Positions 1 through 6,176 of a stretch of 6,195 bases of DNA are shown here, one piece after another. The stretch is from NCBI GenBank assembly GCA_903883985.1, contig CAISDD010000265.1, positions 1 through 6,195 of the forward strand, written 5' to 3'. The stretch is from an uncultured Pseudomonadota bacterium. Lineage in GTDB: Bacteria > Pseudomonadota > Gammaproteobacteria > Burkholderiales > Thiobacillaceae. The notes under the pieces are model-generated. The model saw only the letters and a list, made by a program, of their open reading frames with translations. It was not told the origin of the DNA and searched no databases. A program made the position numbers and the translations under genes. Each line of letters begins with the position of its first letter. Position 1 is the stretch's first letter.

Positions 1-10
1 GAGGGTTCCA

Positions 11-48
11 CCCCCTTCCCCCTCCGGGGGAAGGGCCGGGGATGAGGG
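11..48. repeat. REP-like GC-rich hairpin downstream of the operon
   Basis: A perfect inverted repeat has arms CCCTTCCCCC (13-22) and GGGGGAAGGG (26-35) around a 3-base loop, followed by CCGGGGATGAGGG. This resembles the short intergenic palindromes scattered in many GC-rich proteobacterial genomes. It lies about 90 bases after the stop codon of the last gene. It could slow or end transcription or protect the 3' end of the mRNA, but neither side carries a T-tract, so it is not a classical intrinsic terminator. The bases between it and the gene (49-124) show nothing I can name. That this is a multicopy repeat is inferred from its form, since only one copy is in view. Confidence 0.5.
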
Positions 49-124
49 CCTGCGCCGGCAGCTTAATGAAGGCAAGTTACGCGACATTACTTATCATGTT
101 CCAATGGACTTCAGGTTTTCGGGA

Positions 125-616
125 TCAGGGTTTTGCCGTGGACAGAACGTGCATGAGGGCGGCGCGGACTTTGGCAGCACCCGTGCCTTCGCCGTGGGCG
201 CAGACCAGAAACACCTTACCACCGACGCTGAACAGGAAGACGTCGGCATTGGACGGATCGCCGTCGTCGGCTTCCGAGCCGGTGCCGATTAGGTGCTTGG
301 CGGGGGCGCCGGCGATATTGATGTCTTCGCTTTTAACGGTCTTGAACTCGGTGACTTCACCCTTGATGAATTCCGGCACCAGCGTCGTAGCCGCAGCCAC
401 GGTCTTGGCGCCAAACATGGGCCAGAGCTGGATGTGAACCTCGTATTCTGTCTTGATGTCGGTCTTGCCGTCGTGACTCTTGGCCGTCCATTTGTCGGGC
501 AACTGCAAGGTTAAGGCCGGCTTGTTGTCCACGGATAGGGTGTAAGGCTTGGCGGCGCCGGCATGGGCCACGAAGCCGAGGGAAGACAGACAGAGTACAA
601 GCATCAAATTACGCAT
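125..616 (-). CDS. Small exported (periplasmic) protein of unknown function, last gene of the ebo operon
   Basis: This encodes 163 residues. The N-terminus is a clear Sec signal peptide: a short basic start (MRN), a hydrophobic core at residues 4-17, and an AHA cleavage site after about residue 19, leaving a mature protein near 144 residues. Cys9 sits inside the hydrophobic core and is preceded by Leu, so it is not a lipobox. The mature part has alternating beta-like stretches (25-40, 57-66, 125-140), one cysteine (139) and a final amphipathic helix (146-161). This layout loosely recalls PsbP/Mog1/DUF1795-type small domains, but I see no diagnostic motif. The ATG is supported by AAGGAG at 623-628, 6 bases upstream. 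The gene starts 36 bases after the eboC stop, on the same strand with no visible terminator between, so it is probably co-transcribed. Because ebo clusters are linked to delivery of metabolites to the periplasm, a periplasmic partner would fit, but this is inference. Confidence 0.85.
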   Translation of the reverse strand: MRNLMLVLCLSSLGFVAHAGAAKPYTLSVDNKPALTLQLPDKWTAKSHDGKTDIKTEYEVHIQLWPMFGAKTVAAATTLVPEFIKGEVTEFKTVKSEDINIAGAPAKHLIGTGSEADDGDPSNADVFLFSVGGKVFLVCAHGEGTGAAKVRAALMHVLSTAKP

Positions 617-652
617 TTTTTGCTCCTTGGTCGAAAAACGGATACACGGCGC
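617..652 (-). promoter_or_regulatory. Short eboC-to-exported-protein spacer with strong ribosome binding site
   Basis: This 36-base gap holds AAGGAG (623-628) with a 6-base A-rich spacer before the ATG at 616. It is the largest break after the eboD spacer, and the last gene therefore has its own strong translation start rather than coupling to eboC. I see no convincing promoter or terminator in it. Confidence 0.6.
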
Positions 653-1360
653 CTAGTCTCCCCGGATGTGGCGCTGTGCGACCCAGGTCAGCAGGGCGCC
701 CGCCATGCTGGCCAAAGCCCAGGGAATCGCGATGAAAGCCGCGAGCAGCAAGCCGTCCACCAGGGAAATGCCGGCCAGCATGGCGGGGATGACGGGAAAC
801 GGGAATGGTCGGCCACGGCTGTTCTCATGGCGTGCCACCAGACTAATCAGCACCACGTAGCCGAACTGGATGCCGCCGGCCATGAGCACCCAGGCGTTCA
901 CCTGTCCGACCAGGGCCGCCGCGGTGACGACGAAGACCAGGAAACGGCAGGCCGCCATGACCAGCACGCTCCAGGGATTCTGCTTGTGGCGGCAGTCGTA
1001 AACGACGATGGCCAGGAGCAGCAACAGACCGGCGGCGACCGCGCGCGGGTGGGGCGCCAGGGCGAGCAGCCCCAAGCCCGTGGCGAACAGACCGATGGTG
1101 ACGGTGCTGGCCCGGGGCAGCGTCATCCGGCCCGAAGGCAACGGACGGGAAGGCCGCTCGCGACGATCGATGTCCAGGTCGCAAACGTCGTTGAGGCTCA
1201 TTCCTGCCATGTAGAAACAGGACAGGGCCACGGCCAGCAACAGGTAGAGAGGTGGGGTCAGGTCGGCGCCACAGAGCAGGCCCGCAGCCAGGACGTTGGT
1301 CCACACCGTGGGCAGGTTGCTGACCCGGCACAGTTCCAGGTAGGTCTTGAAGGTAGCCAT
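653..1360 (-). CDS. eboC: EboC, UbiA-like prenyltransferase-family membrane protein
   Basis: This integral membrane protein of 235 residues has roughly seven to eight hydrophobic segments (about 17-33, 36-55, 84-102, 105-121, 131-151, 155-175, 188-228). The first aspartate-rich motif of the UbiA superfamily is intact: N57-D58-x2-D61-x3-D65, followed by R69, R72, P73, L74 and G77. In UbiA enzymes this binds Mg and the prenyl diphosphate. The second motif, usually DxxxD in the cytoplasmic loop before the later helices, is not recognisable; the corresponding loop around 176-188 reads ARHENSRGRPFPF. The protein is also shorter than the roughly 290 residues usual for UbiA. The ATG follows the eboF stop by only 3 bases. 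The role in ebo clusters is unsettled: it may attach a prenyl chain to a carrier or act in transport across the inner membrane. Family assignment is secure; catalytic activity is not. Confidence 0.9.
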   Translation of the reverse strand: MATFKTYLELCRVSNLPTVWTNVLAAGLLCGADLTPPLYLLLAVALSCFYMAGMSLNDVCDLDIDRRERPSRPLPSGRMTLPRASTVTIGLFATGLGLLALAPHPRAVAAGLLLLLAIVVYDCRHKQNPWSVLVMAACRFLVFVVTAAALVGQVNAWVLMAGGIQFGYVVLISLVARHENSRGRPFPFPVIPAMLAGISLVDGLLLAAFIAIPWALASMAGALLTWVAQRHIRGD

Positions 1361-1363
1361 GGC

Positions 1364-2734
1364 TTACTCGTCGAACAGGTGGCGCAGCAACAGGCCGTGA
1401 ACCTCGCCAGCGTCGAGGCCGTCGTCCGGCAGCAGGTCTGAAGCGGTGGTCATCAGCAGAGGCCCGTCTTCCGGGCGGTCGGTGACGCGACCGTGGGAGC
1501 CCCGCACCAGGCTGGCATCCAGGGGAATGACCTCCATCAGGTAACGGAAGCCCAGCAACTTCTTCGCCAGGGTAGCGGCGATCTTCAGCTTGGGAAAGGC
1601 GATGTCGGGATCGAGGAACAGTTCGCACGGGTCATAGCCCGGCTTGGCATGGATGTTGACGGTGCGGGCGTAGTCTGGCGCCCGAGCGTCGTCCAGCCAC
1701 CAGTAGTAGGTAAACCAGCTTTGGGCGTCCGCCACCAGCACGAGCTCACCGCTGCGCTCATGGTCGAGGCCGGCGGCCCGCTTGCCCTCCCCGTCCAGCA
1801 CCCGTTCGACCCCTGCCACGCCGGCGAACAGTTCCTGCACCCGTGCCAGGTCGACCGGGTCGCGCACGTAAACGTGGCAGACCTGGTGGTCGACCACGGC
1901 GAAGGCCCGGCTGGCGGCCGGGTCCAGGTATTCCCGGCCCAGGTCCAGCTTCAGCGACAGTAGCCCCGCGTTACGCAAGATGCAGTTGGGATGGATCGGC
2001 CGGTGCACCGGGGTAATGCCGTATTCGGACAGCACCACGACGCGGCAGCCGCGCTCCTGGAAATAATCCAGCAACCGCCCGCACAGGGCATCGATATCGG
2101 CCAGGTCCCGGCTCAGGTCGCCTTGCGGCCCCACCCTCTGCAGGCCGTAGTCCAGGTGGGGCAGATAGACCAGTTGCAGCGAGGGTCGGTGACGTTCCTC
2201 CACGGCCATGGCCGCCCGGGCGATCCACACGCTGGATTCGATGGAAGTGGCCGGCCCCCAGAACTTGAACAGGGGGAACTGGCCAAATTCACGGTTGAAG
2301 TCCTCGCGCAGGTTCGGCGGCACGCTGTAGCAATCGGGCAGTTTGGCGCCGTCGGCGCAATAGAGGGGGCGCGGCGTCAGGGTGATGTCGGCGCCGGTAT
2401 TCATGGCGTACCACCAGAAGGTGTTGGCCACGGTGAAGGCGCTATCGCGCCGTCTTGCCACGTCCCAGATCTTCTCGCCCTGCACCAGTTGGTTGGACTG
2501 GCGCCAGAACATCACCTCGCCATGCTCGCGGAAATACCAGCCGTTGCCGACAATGCCGTGGCCGGAAGGCGGGCGACCGGTGAGGTAGGTGGCCTGCACA
2601 GAACAGGTCACTGCCGGAATGAGGGTGCGGATCGGAACGCTGGCGGCCAGCAGTGCATTCAGGCGCGGCGTATGGGGGCCGCCCAGGAGCGAACGGGTGA
2701 GACCCACCACATCAAGGACAACGGTTCTATGCAC
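1364..2734 (-). CDS. eboF: EboF, alkaline phosphatase / nucleotide pyrophosphatase superfamily protein
   Basis: This encodes 456 residues with no signal peptide, so probably a cytoplasmic enzyme. It follows the type I phosphodiesterase/nucleotide pyrophosphatase order: an N-terminal VLD (D8), the nucleophile segment PAVTCSVQATYLTG with T43 as the likely nucleophile, LPHLDYGLQRVGP with D195 matching the PDxxGHxxGP motif, VVLSEYGITP at 234-242 in the place of the usual SDHGM, and a late RGSHG with H414. Compared with characterised nucleotide pyrophosphatases, three metal ligands are changed: His to Gln199, and the Asp-His pair to Glu237-Tyr238. D8, T43, D195 and H414 remain. The start is GTG, with GGAGG at 2744-2748 inside the end of eboE, and the first 8 bases overlap eboE. 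In the ebo pathway it may cleave or transfer a phosphoester or pyrophosphate group, but the substrate is unknown. Confidence 0.9.
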   Translation of the reverse strand: MHRTVVLDVVGLTRSLLGGPHTPRLNALLAASVPIRTLIPAVTCSVQATYLTGRPPSGHGIVGNGWYFREHGEVMFWRQSNQLVQGEKIWDVARRRDSAFTVANTFWWYAMNTGADITLTPRPLYCADGAKLPDCYSVPPNLREDFNREFGQFPLFKFWGPATSIESSVWIARAAMAVEERHRPSLQLVYLPHLDYGLQRVGPQGDLSRDLADIDALCGRLLDYFQERGCRVVVLSEYGITPVHRPIHPNCILRNAGLLSLKLDLGREYLDPAASRAFAVVDHQVCHVYVRDPVDLARVQELFAGVAGVERVLDGEGKRAAGLDHERSGELVLVADAQSWFTYYWWLDDARAPDYARTVNIHAKPGYDPCELFLDPDIAFPKLKIAATLAKKLLGFRYLMEVIPLDASLVRGSHGRVTDRPEDGPLLMTTASDLLPDDGLDAGEVHGLLLRHLFDE

Positions 2735-3839
2735 GAAGTCGCGCCTCCAGCCACTGGATTTCCCGGATGATGGATTCGGTCACCGTCGACCGGCGCAAGT
2801 CGAGGGGCAGCACATCCCAGGTATAAGTCTCCACTTCCAGCAGGAGACCCGCCGGCAACAGGGGGAGGAGGTCCTCCAGGAACGACCGGGTGGTGCCGCA
2901 ATCGCCGGCCGAGTCGAGGAAGATGGGCACGTGAAAGTGACAGCGCCATTCGTCACCGGCCCGGACCGGGCGCGCGGCCACAGCCTGGGGCAGGTCGGTG
3001 TAGCGGAGCAGTTCACCCGCCCCGGTGCGCACCACTACCTGGTGGAGGTAGCGCGGCTCATCGAAGCGGTCCAGCAAGGCATCGTCGGGCGCCGAGAGGT
3101 TGAGCGCAGAGGACACCTGTACCTTGGCGATGCTCACCCCTGCGTCCTGCAACCGGGCCAGGGATGCCGCCGGCTCCTCGAATTCCACCGCCTGGTGGCA
3201 GCAGTCATAGCAAAGGCCGAGATGGCGGGCGAGGTCGGCGGGCAGGTGAAGGGCTGCGAACAGGCGTACCACCTCGTCCGTGGTTTCCAGCAGGCAGCCC
3301 GGTTCCGGCTCCAGGGCGAGGACGATGTCGCGGCCGAGTTCTTCGCGCAGGCGCTTCAAATGTGTGAGCACCACCAACAATTGCCGGCGCATGGCCGGCA
3401 GGTCGCCCTCCCCCACCACGCCCTTGAAGCCCAGGGGCACCGTGGAGATCGACCCCGTCATCCCCGCCGGCAGCCAGCCAGCTAGCAGTTCGGCCAGCCG
3501 CAGGGTGTAGGCGGCGCGATCGGGACTACGCCAGTCGGGGAGATAGACGTTCTCCTTGACCCTCTCGCCATGGAAGTCGCCGTAGGGGAAGCCGTTCAGC
3601 GTCGGCACGAAGCAATCGTTCTCAGCCTGCCAGTCGCGGAATCGCGCGTTCTCCTCCGCCGTCAAATCCAGCGCCGCCGCGTGGGACAAACGCAGGCCGA
3701 TGGGAAACGGCCGCATCGGAGACACCGCAGCCTTGACCTGGGGAATGTGCTGCCTCAGCGCGGCGAAGGTCTCCCGCCAGCTTTCACCCGGATGGATGTT
3801 GGAACAGTAGGTGATCAGGCTGCCTGGAACTTCGGGCAT
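2727..3839 (-). CDS. eboE: EboE, TIM-barrel protein of the xylose isomerase / AP endonuclease 2 type
   Basis: This encodes 370 residues. The N-terminal LITYCSNIHPGESW is the characteristic opening of EboE proteins. Candidate metal or active-site positions sit at the ends of barrel strands: E177/E179 in LALEPEPG, D212 and H215 in GLCYDCCHQAVEFE, Q241 in KVQVSSAL, H301/H303 in HFHVP, and E335/E337 in LEVETYTW. This spacing of Glu, Asp-xx-His, Gln, His and Glu along the chain matches the xylose isomerase-like superfamily, whose members isomerise, epimerise or dehydrate sugars and cyclitols. That would suit a sugar-cyclitol substrate made by EboD. The ATG lies inside eboB, overlapping its last 25 bases, and has only a weak Shine-Dalgarno sequence, so translation is probably coupled to eboB. 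The reaction is not known for any EboE as far as I recall. Confidence 0.9.
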   Translation of the reverse strand: MPEVPGSLITYCSNIHPGESWRETFAALRQHIPQVKAAVSPMRPFPIGLRLSHAAALDLTAEENARFRDWQAENDCFVPTLNGFPYGDFHGERVKENVYLPDWRSPDRAAYTLRLAELLAGWLPAGMTGSISTVPLGFKGVVGEGDLPAMRRQLLVVLTHLKRLREELGRDIVLALEPEPGCLLETTDEVVRLFAALHLPADLARHLGLCYDCCHQAVEFEEPAASLARLQDAGVSIAKVQVSSALNLSAPDDALLDRFDEPRYLHQVVVRTGAGELLRYTDLPQAVAARPVRAGDEWRCHFHVPIFLDSAGDCGTTRSFLEDLLPLLPAGLLLEVETYTWDVLPLDLRRSTVTESIIREIQWLEARLRA

Positions 3840-4618
3840 TGGCTCAGGAAGCTTTTCGGATTTTCGTAGAACACCTGGTTGATGGCCGCTTCAGGGTGCC
3901 CGCGCCGGCGCATTTCGTTGGCACATTTCAAGGTGGACAGCGGGTCGCTCACACTCCAGTCGGCGGAGGAATTGATGCACAGCCGCTCGGTGCCGAAGAT
4001 TTCCACCGCGTCGATGGCCCGTTCCGGACTGCCTTTGGAATTCGGATACAGCGTCATTCCGAACCAAAAGCCGTTGTCCTTGATCTCGCCGATGGTGTGC
4101 TCCTCGGCGTGGTCGATCAGGACGCGGGCGGGGTCGATGCGCGGCTCCGAACGTATCATGTCCATGATGATGCGCGTCCCCTTGTGCTTGTCTTCCAGGT
4201 GCGGCGTGTGGATCAGGATCAGTTCGTTGCGGGCGACGGCGATTTCCAGATGCTTCTCCAGCACCGCAATCTCGTTGCGGCTGTTCTTGTTCAGGCCGAC
4301 CTCGCCGATGCCCAATACCGTGGGCCGGTCGAGGAATTCCGGGAGGAAGGAGAGCACCTCGTCGGCCAGGGCAAGATCCTCCGACTCCTTGGAATTGAGG
4401 CCGATCCAGCAATAGTGCTTGATGCCGAAGCGGGCTGCTCGGGCCGGTTCCACCACGGTCAACTGCTGGAAGTAGTCGCGGAAGCTGGCTGCGGTGCCGC
4501 GATCGTAGCCCGCCCAGAAAGCTGGCTCGCACACGGTCTGGATGCCGCTGATGGTCATCTTGAGGTAGTCGTCCGTGGTGCGGGACACCATGTGGATATG
4601 GGGGTCGATGACTTTCAT
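3815..4618 (-). CDS. eboB: EboB, TatD-family metal-dependent hydrolase
   Basis: This encodes 267 residues. All six expected TatD metal ligands are visible in order: H7 and H9 in DPHIHM, E106 in GIGEVGL, H137 in LIHTPH, H170 in LIDHAEEH and D220 in SSADWS. The enzyme is therefore likely an active two-metal hydrolase of the amidohydrolase superfamily. TatD proteins of other clades act as DNases or D-amino acid deacylases; ebo members form their own clade, so the substrate should not be read across. The ATG overlaps the stop of the 100-residue gene upstream in a 4-base ATGA junction, and GGGAG at 4625-4629 stands 6 bases before it. The 3' end overlaps eboE by 25 bases. Both junctions suggest that the proteins are made in fixed proportion. 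Confidence 0.93.
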   Translation of the reverse strand: MKVIDPHIHMVSRTTDDYLKMTISGIQTVCEPAFWAGYDRGTAASFRDYFQQLTVVEPARAARFGIKHYCWIGLNSKESEDLALADEVLSFLPEFLDRPTVLGIGEVGLNKNSRNEIAVLEKHLEIAVARNELILIHTPHLEDKHKGTRIIMDMIRSEPRIDPARVLIDHAEEHTIGEIKDNGFWFGMTLYPNSKGSPERAIDAVEIFGTERLCINSSADWSVSDPLSTLKCANEMRRRGHPEAAINQVFYENPKSFLSQCPKFQAA

Positions 4619-4917
4619 GGCCGGCTCCCGTCCCAGGCGCCGTAAGCCCGCAGGCCCAGTGCGCTGTCCAGGGGTTCCGTGCTGGGGTCGCTCAGGGCCA
4701 TCTGGATGGCCTTGGTACGGCCGGTTTCCGACGCAGACAGCAGGCGGAGGATGGTCTGCAGCGCCTGGTAACGGTAGTCCGCCTTGGCCGCAGCAACGCC
4801 TTCGTGGCGGTCGATGCGGTCCAGGAACGAGGCGATATCCAGAATCCGCGAGCGATTCTCGATGAAATACGTGTCGAGTACGTCGATGGCCTGCATCGGG
4901 CTATAGGGGGCACTCAT
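4615..4917 (-). CDS. Small conserved-looking protein between eboD and eboB, family not recognised
   Basis: This encodes 100 residues. It is mostly helical in appearance: helix-like stretches at about 9-34 (with IDVLDTYFIENRSRILDIAS) and 38-61 (GVAAAKADYRYQALQTILRLL), then a less ordered tail rich in Pro, Ser and Gly. It is soluble, with no signal peptide or membrane segment. The start is well supported by AAGGAG at 4925-4930, 7 bases before the ATG. Its stop overlaps the eboB start (ATGA), which strongly suggests a real, coupled gene. It occupies the slot where an EboA protein might be expected, but typical EboA proteins are about twice as long and I see no clear resemblance. It could be a shortened EboA, a replacement, or an adaptor specific to this branch of the cluster. 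Confidence 0.85.
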   Translation of the reverse strand: MSAPYSPMQAIDVLDTYFIENRSRILDIASFLDRIDRHEGVAAAKADYRYQALQTILRLLSASETGRTKAIQMALSDPSTEPLDSALGLRAYGAWDGSRP

Positions 4918-5009
4918 ATCTCTGCTCCTTTATTCATTCTGGTTAAGTTCGATCCCGTTGGCGGAATCGACGATCACCTGGCGGGCACCCTACTTGCGCA
5001 GGATGTCCA
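4918..5009 (-). other. Spacer between eboD and the small gene, containing an interrupted short reading frame
   Basis: Read on the minus strand, ATGATG (5013-5008) overlaps the eboD stop and opens MMDILRK, which ends at TAG (4992-4990). The same frame then runs on for 19 codons, GARQVIVDSANGIELNQNE, to TAA (4932-4930), just before the Shine-Dalgarno site of the next gene. The composition looks protein-like. It may be the remnant of a small gene, or the broken end of a longer eboD, or chance. There is no Shine-Dalgarno site for the ATGATG and no clear promoter or terminator. Confidence 0.4.
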
Positions 5010-6176
5010 TCATGCGTTCGTTACACAATCGGCCTGGGCACCGGCTCGCTCGGCCAGTTGCGCGATGCAGCGCTTCATCAGGGCGATGTCGATTTCATGG
5101 GTCTCAACCTTGCGGCCGATACTCTCCAGCAGGGGGATCGACAATTCACCGCCCAGATGTTCGCGAAAATCCCCCAGGGCGGTTTCCACGTCCAGCCAGG
5201 ACAAGGCCGGGTGGTACAGGTCGAAGCCCAGGGTTTCCAGCAGGGTGAGAATCCGGTAAAGGTCGGTTTCCGCCAGGAGTCCGCTGCGATGCGAATAAAG
5301 CGAATCCAGGGCGATGCCGATGGCCACCGCCTCGCCGTGCTTGAGTTCACTGTCGGACAACTCCTCCAGCTTGTGGGCCACCCAGTGTCCGAAATCCAGA
5401 GGGCGGGAGGAGCCGCTCTCGAAAGGGTCACCGGCACCGGCGATATGCTCCAGGTGCAGCTCGGCGCAACGGGCGATCATCCGCTCCATGGCCACGGGCT
5501 CAAAGCGGGCCAGGGCGGCGCGCTCACCGTAAAGTTCCTCGAAGAAATTGCGATCCCGTATCAGGGCCACCTTCACCGCTTCCGCGATGCCTGCGCGCAA
5601 ATCCCGTGGCGGCAGGCTTGCGAGGAAGGCACTGTCGTTGATGACCGCGAAGGGTGGCGCGAAGGTGCCCAGGTAGTTCTTCTTGCGGAAGGCGTTGATC
5701 CCGTTCTTGACACCGATGCCGGCATCGTTCTGTCCCAGCACGGTGGTGGGCAGGCGGATCAGGCGCACGCCGCGGTGCGCCGTAGCCGCGGCGTAGCCGA
5801 CCGCGTCCAGCACTGCCCCGCCACCGATGGCGACGATGTAGGAATGGCGGTCGATCTTGTGGCGCTCAACCAAGGCATGGATGCGCTCCACCTCGATCGG
5901 CTCGTGCTTGCAGATCTCCCCTCCGCGGATCATGAACGGAGGCGCCACGAAAGCCAGCACCGACTGGTGGGCCTCGGCGTACTGACTGATCCGCTCAAGC
6001 AATCCGGGATTGAGGCGTGCAACCTCACTATCGATGACCACCAGCGCCCGGTTATGGACGTGGCCGCCCTGACGCATGACGTCTGCCAACACGGGATTAT
6101 CCACAGCGAAGACGTCCCGGGTGAAGATGACCGGAAACGAGTAACTGACAGTGAATTTCTGCTGGATGACTTGCAT
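5010..6176 (-). CDS. eboD: EboD, dehydroquinate synthase-like sugar-phosphate cyclase
   Basis: This encodes 388 residues from the ATG at 6176. An in-frame GTG at 6188 would add four residues, and no upstream stop is in view, but MQVIQQKFTVSY looks like a natural beginning for the family. The NAD-binding GGGAVLD is at 118-124. The substrate loop PTTVLGQNDAGIGVK (143-157) and KKN-x-LG (K166) match the cyclase lysines. Zinc ligands are present: E199 in AEAVKVALI, H264 in LDFGHW and H280 in KHGEAVAIG, plus H268, which matches a catalytic His of dehydroquinate synthase. Where that enzyme usually has NFGH, this has DFGH (D261), and DAG replaces DAS in the loop, both closer to sedoheptulose-7-phosphate cyclases. 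It is probably not the housekeeping aroB. It likely closes a C7 or similar sugar phosphate to a cyclitol that feeds the other Ebo proteins. It is the first visible gene of the operon; the promoter lies beyond the window. Confidence 0.9.
   Translation of the reverse strand: MQVIQQKFTVSYSFPVIFTRDVFAVDNPVLADVMRQGGHVHNRALVVIDSEVARLNPGLLERISQYAEAHQSVLAFVAPPFMIRGGEICKHEPIEVERIHALVERHKIDRHSYIVAIGGGAVLDAVGYAAATAHRGVRLIRLPTTVLGQNDAGIGVKNGINAFRKKNYLGTFAPPFAVINDSAFLASLPPRDLRAGIAEAVKVALIRDRNFFEELYGERAALARFEPVAMERMIARCAELHLEHIAGAGDPFESGSSRPLDFGHWVAHKLEELSDSELKHGEAVAIGIALDSLYSHRSGLLAETDLYRILTLLETLGFDLYHPALSWLDVETALGDFREHLGGELSIPLLESIGRKVETHEIDIALMKRCIAQLAERAGAQADCVTNA

Noticed and set aside
13..35. Rho-independent terminator
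   Set aside because: The stem is strong, but no T-run follows it on either strand, so it is listed as a repeat-like hairpin instead.
563..1441. Long plus-strand open frame opposite eboC, rich in Gln, Gly and His
   Set aside because: It lies antisense to a gene with clear UbiA motifs and membrane segments. The odd composition is what GC-biased codons give when read backwards.
843..1628. Minus-strand open frame spanning the eboF/eboC junction in another frame
   Set aside because: It is full of Pro, Arg and Gly, lacks a domain, and overlaps two well-supported genes on the same strand.
1991..2770. Long plus-strand open frame opposite eboF
   Set aside because: It is antisense to a protein with a full phosphodiesterase motif order and shows no domain of its own.
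2589..3485. Long plus-strand open frame opposite eboE
   Set aside because: Same reason: low-information composition, no domain, and complete overlap with a recognised gene.
3815..4618. EboB as a general TatD DNase or quality-control factor
   Set aside because: The fold and ligands fit, but the position within a coupled ebo operon argues for a pathway-specific hydrolase.
3839..4645. Plus-strand open frame of about 268 residues opposite eboB
   Set aside because: The minus strand carries all six TatD metal ligands; the plus-strand translation looks like a shadow rich in Val, Gly and His.
5010..6176. Housekeeping aroB of the shikimate pathway
   Set aside because: The ebo neighbours, the DFGH and DAG changes and the absence of aroK or other shikimate genes nearby make an EboD cyclase more likely.
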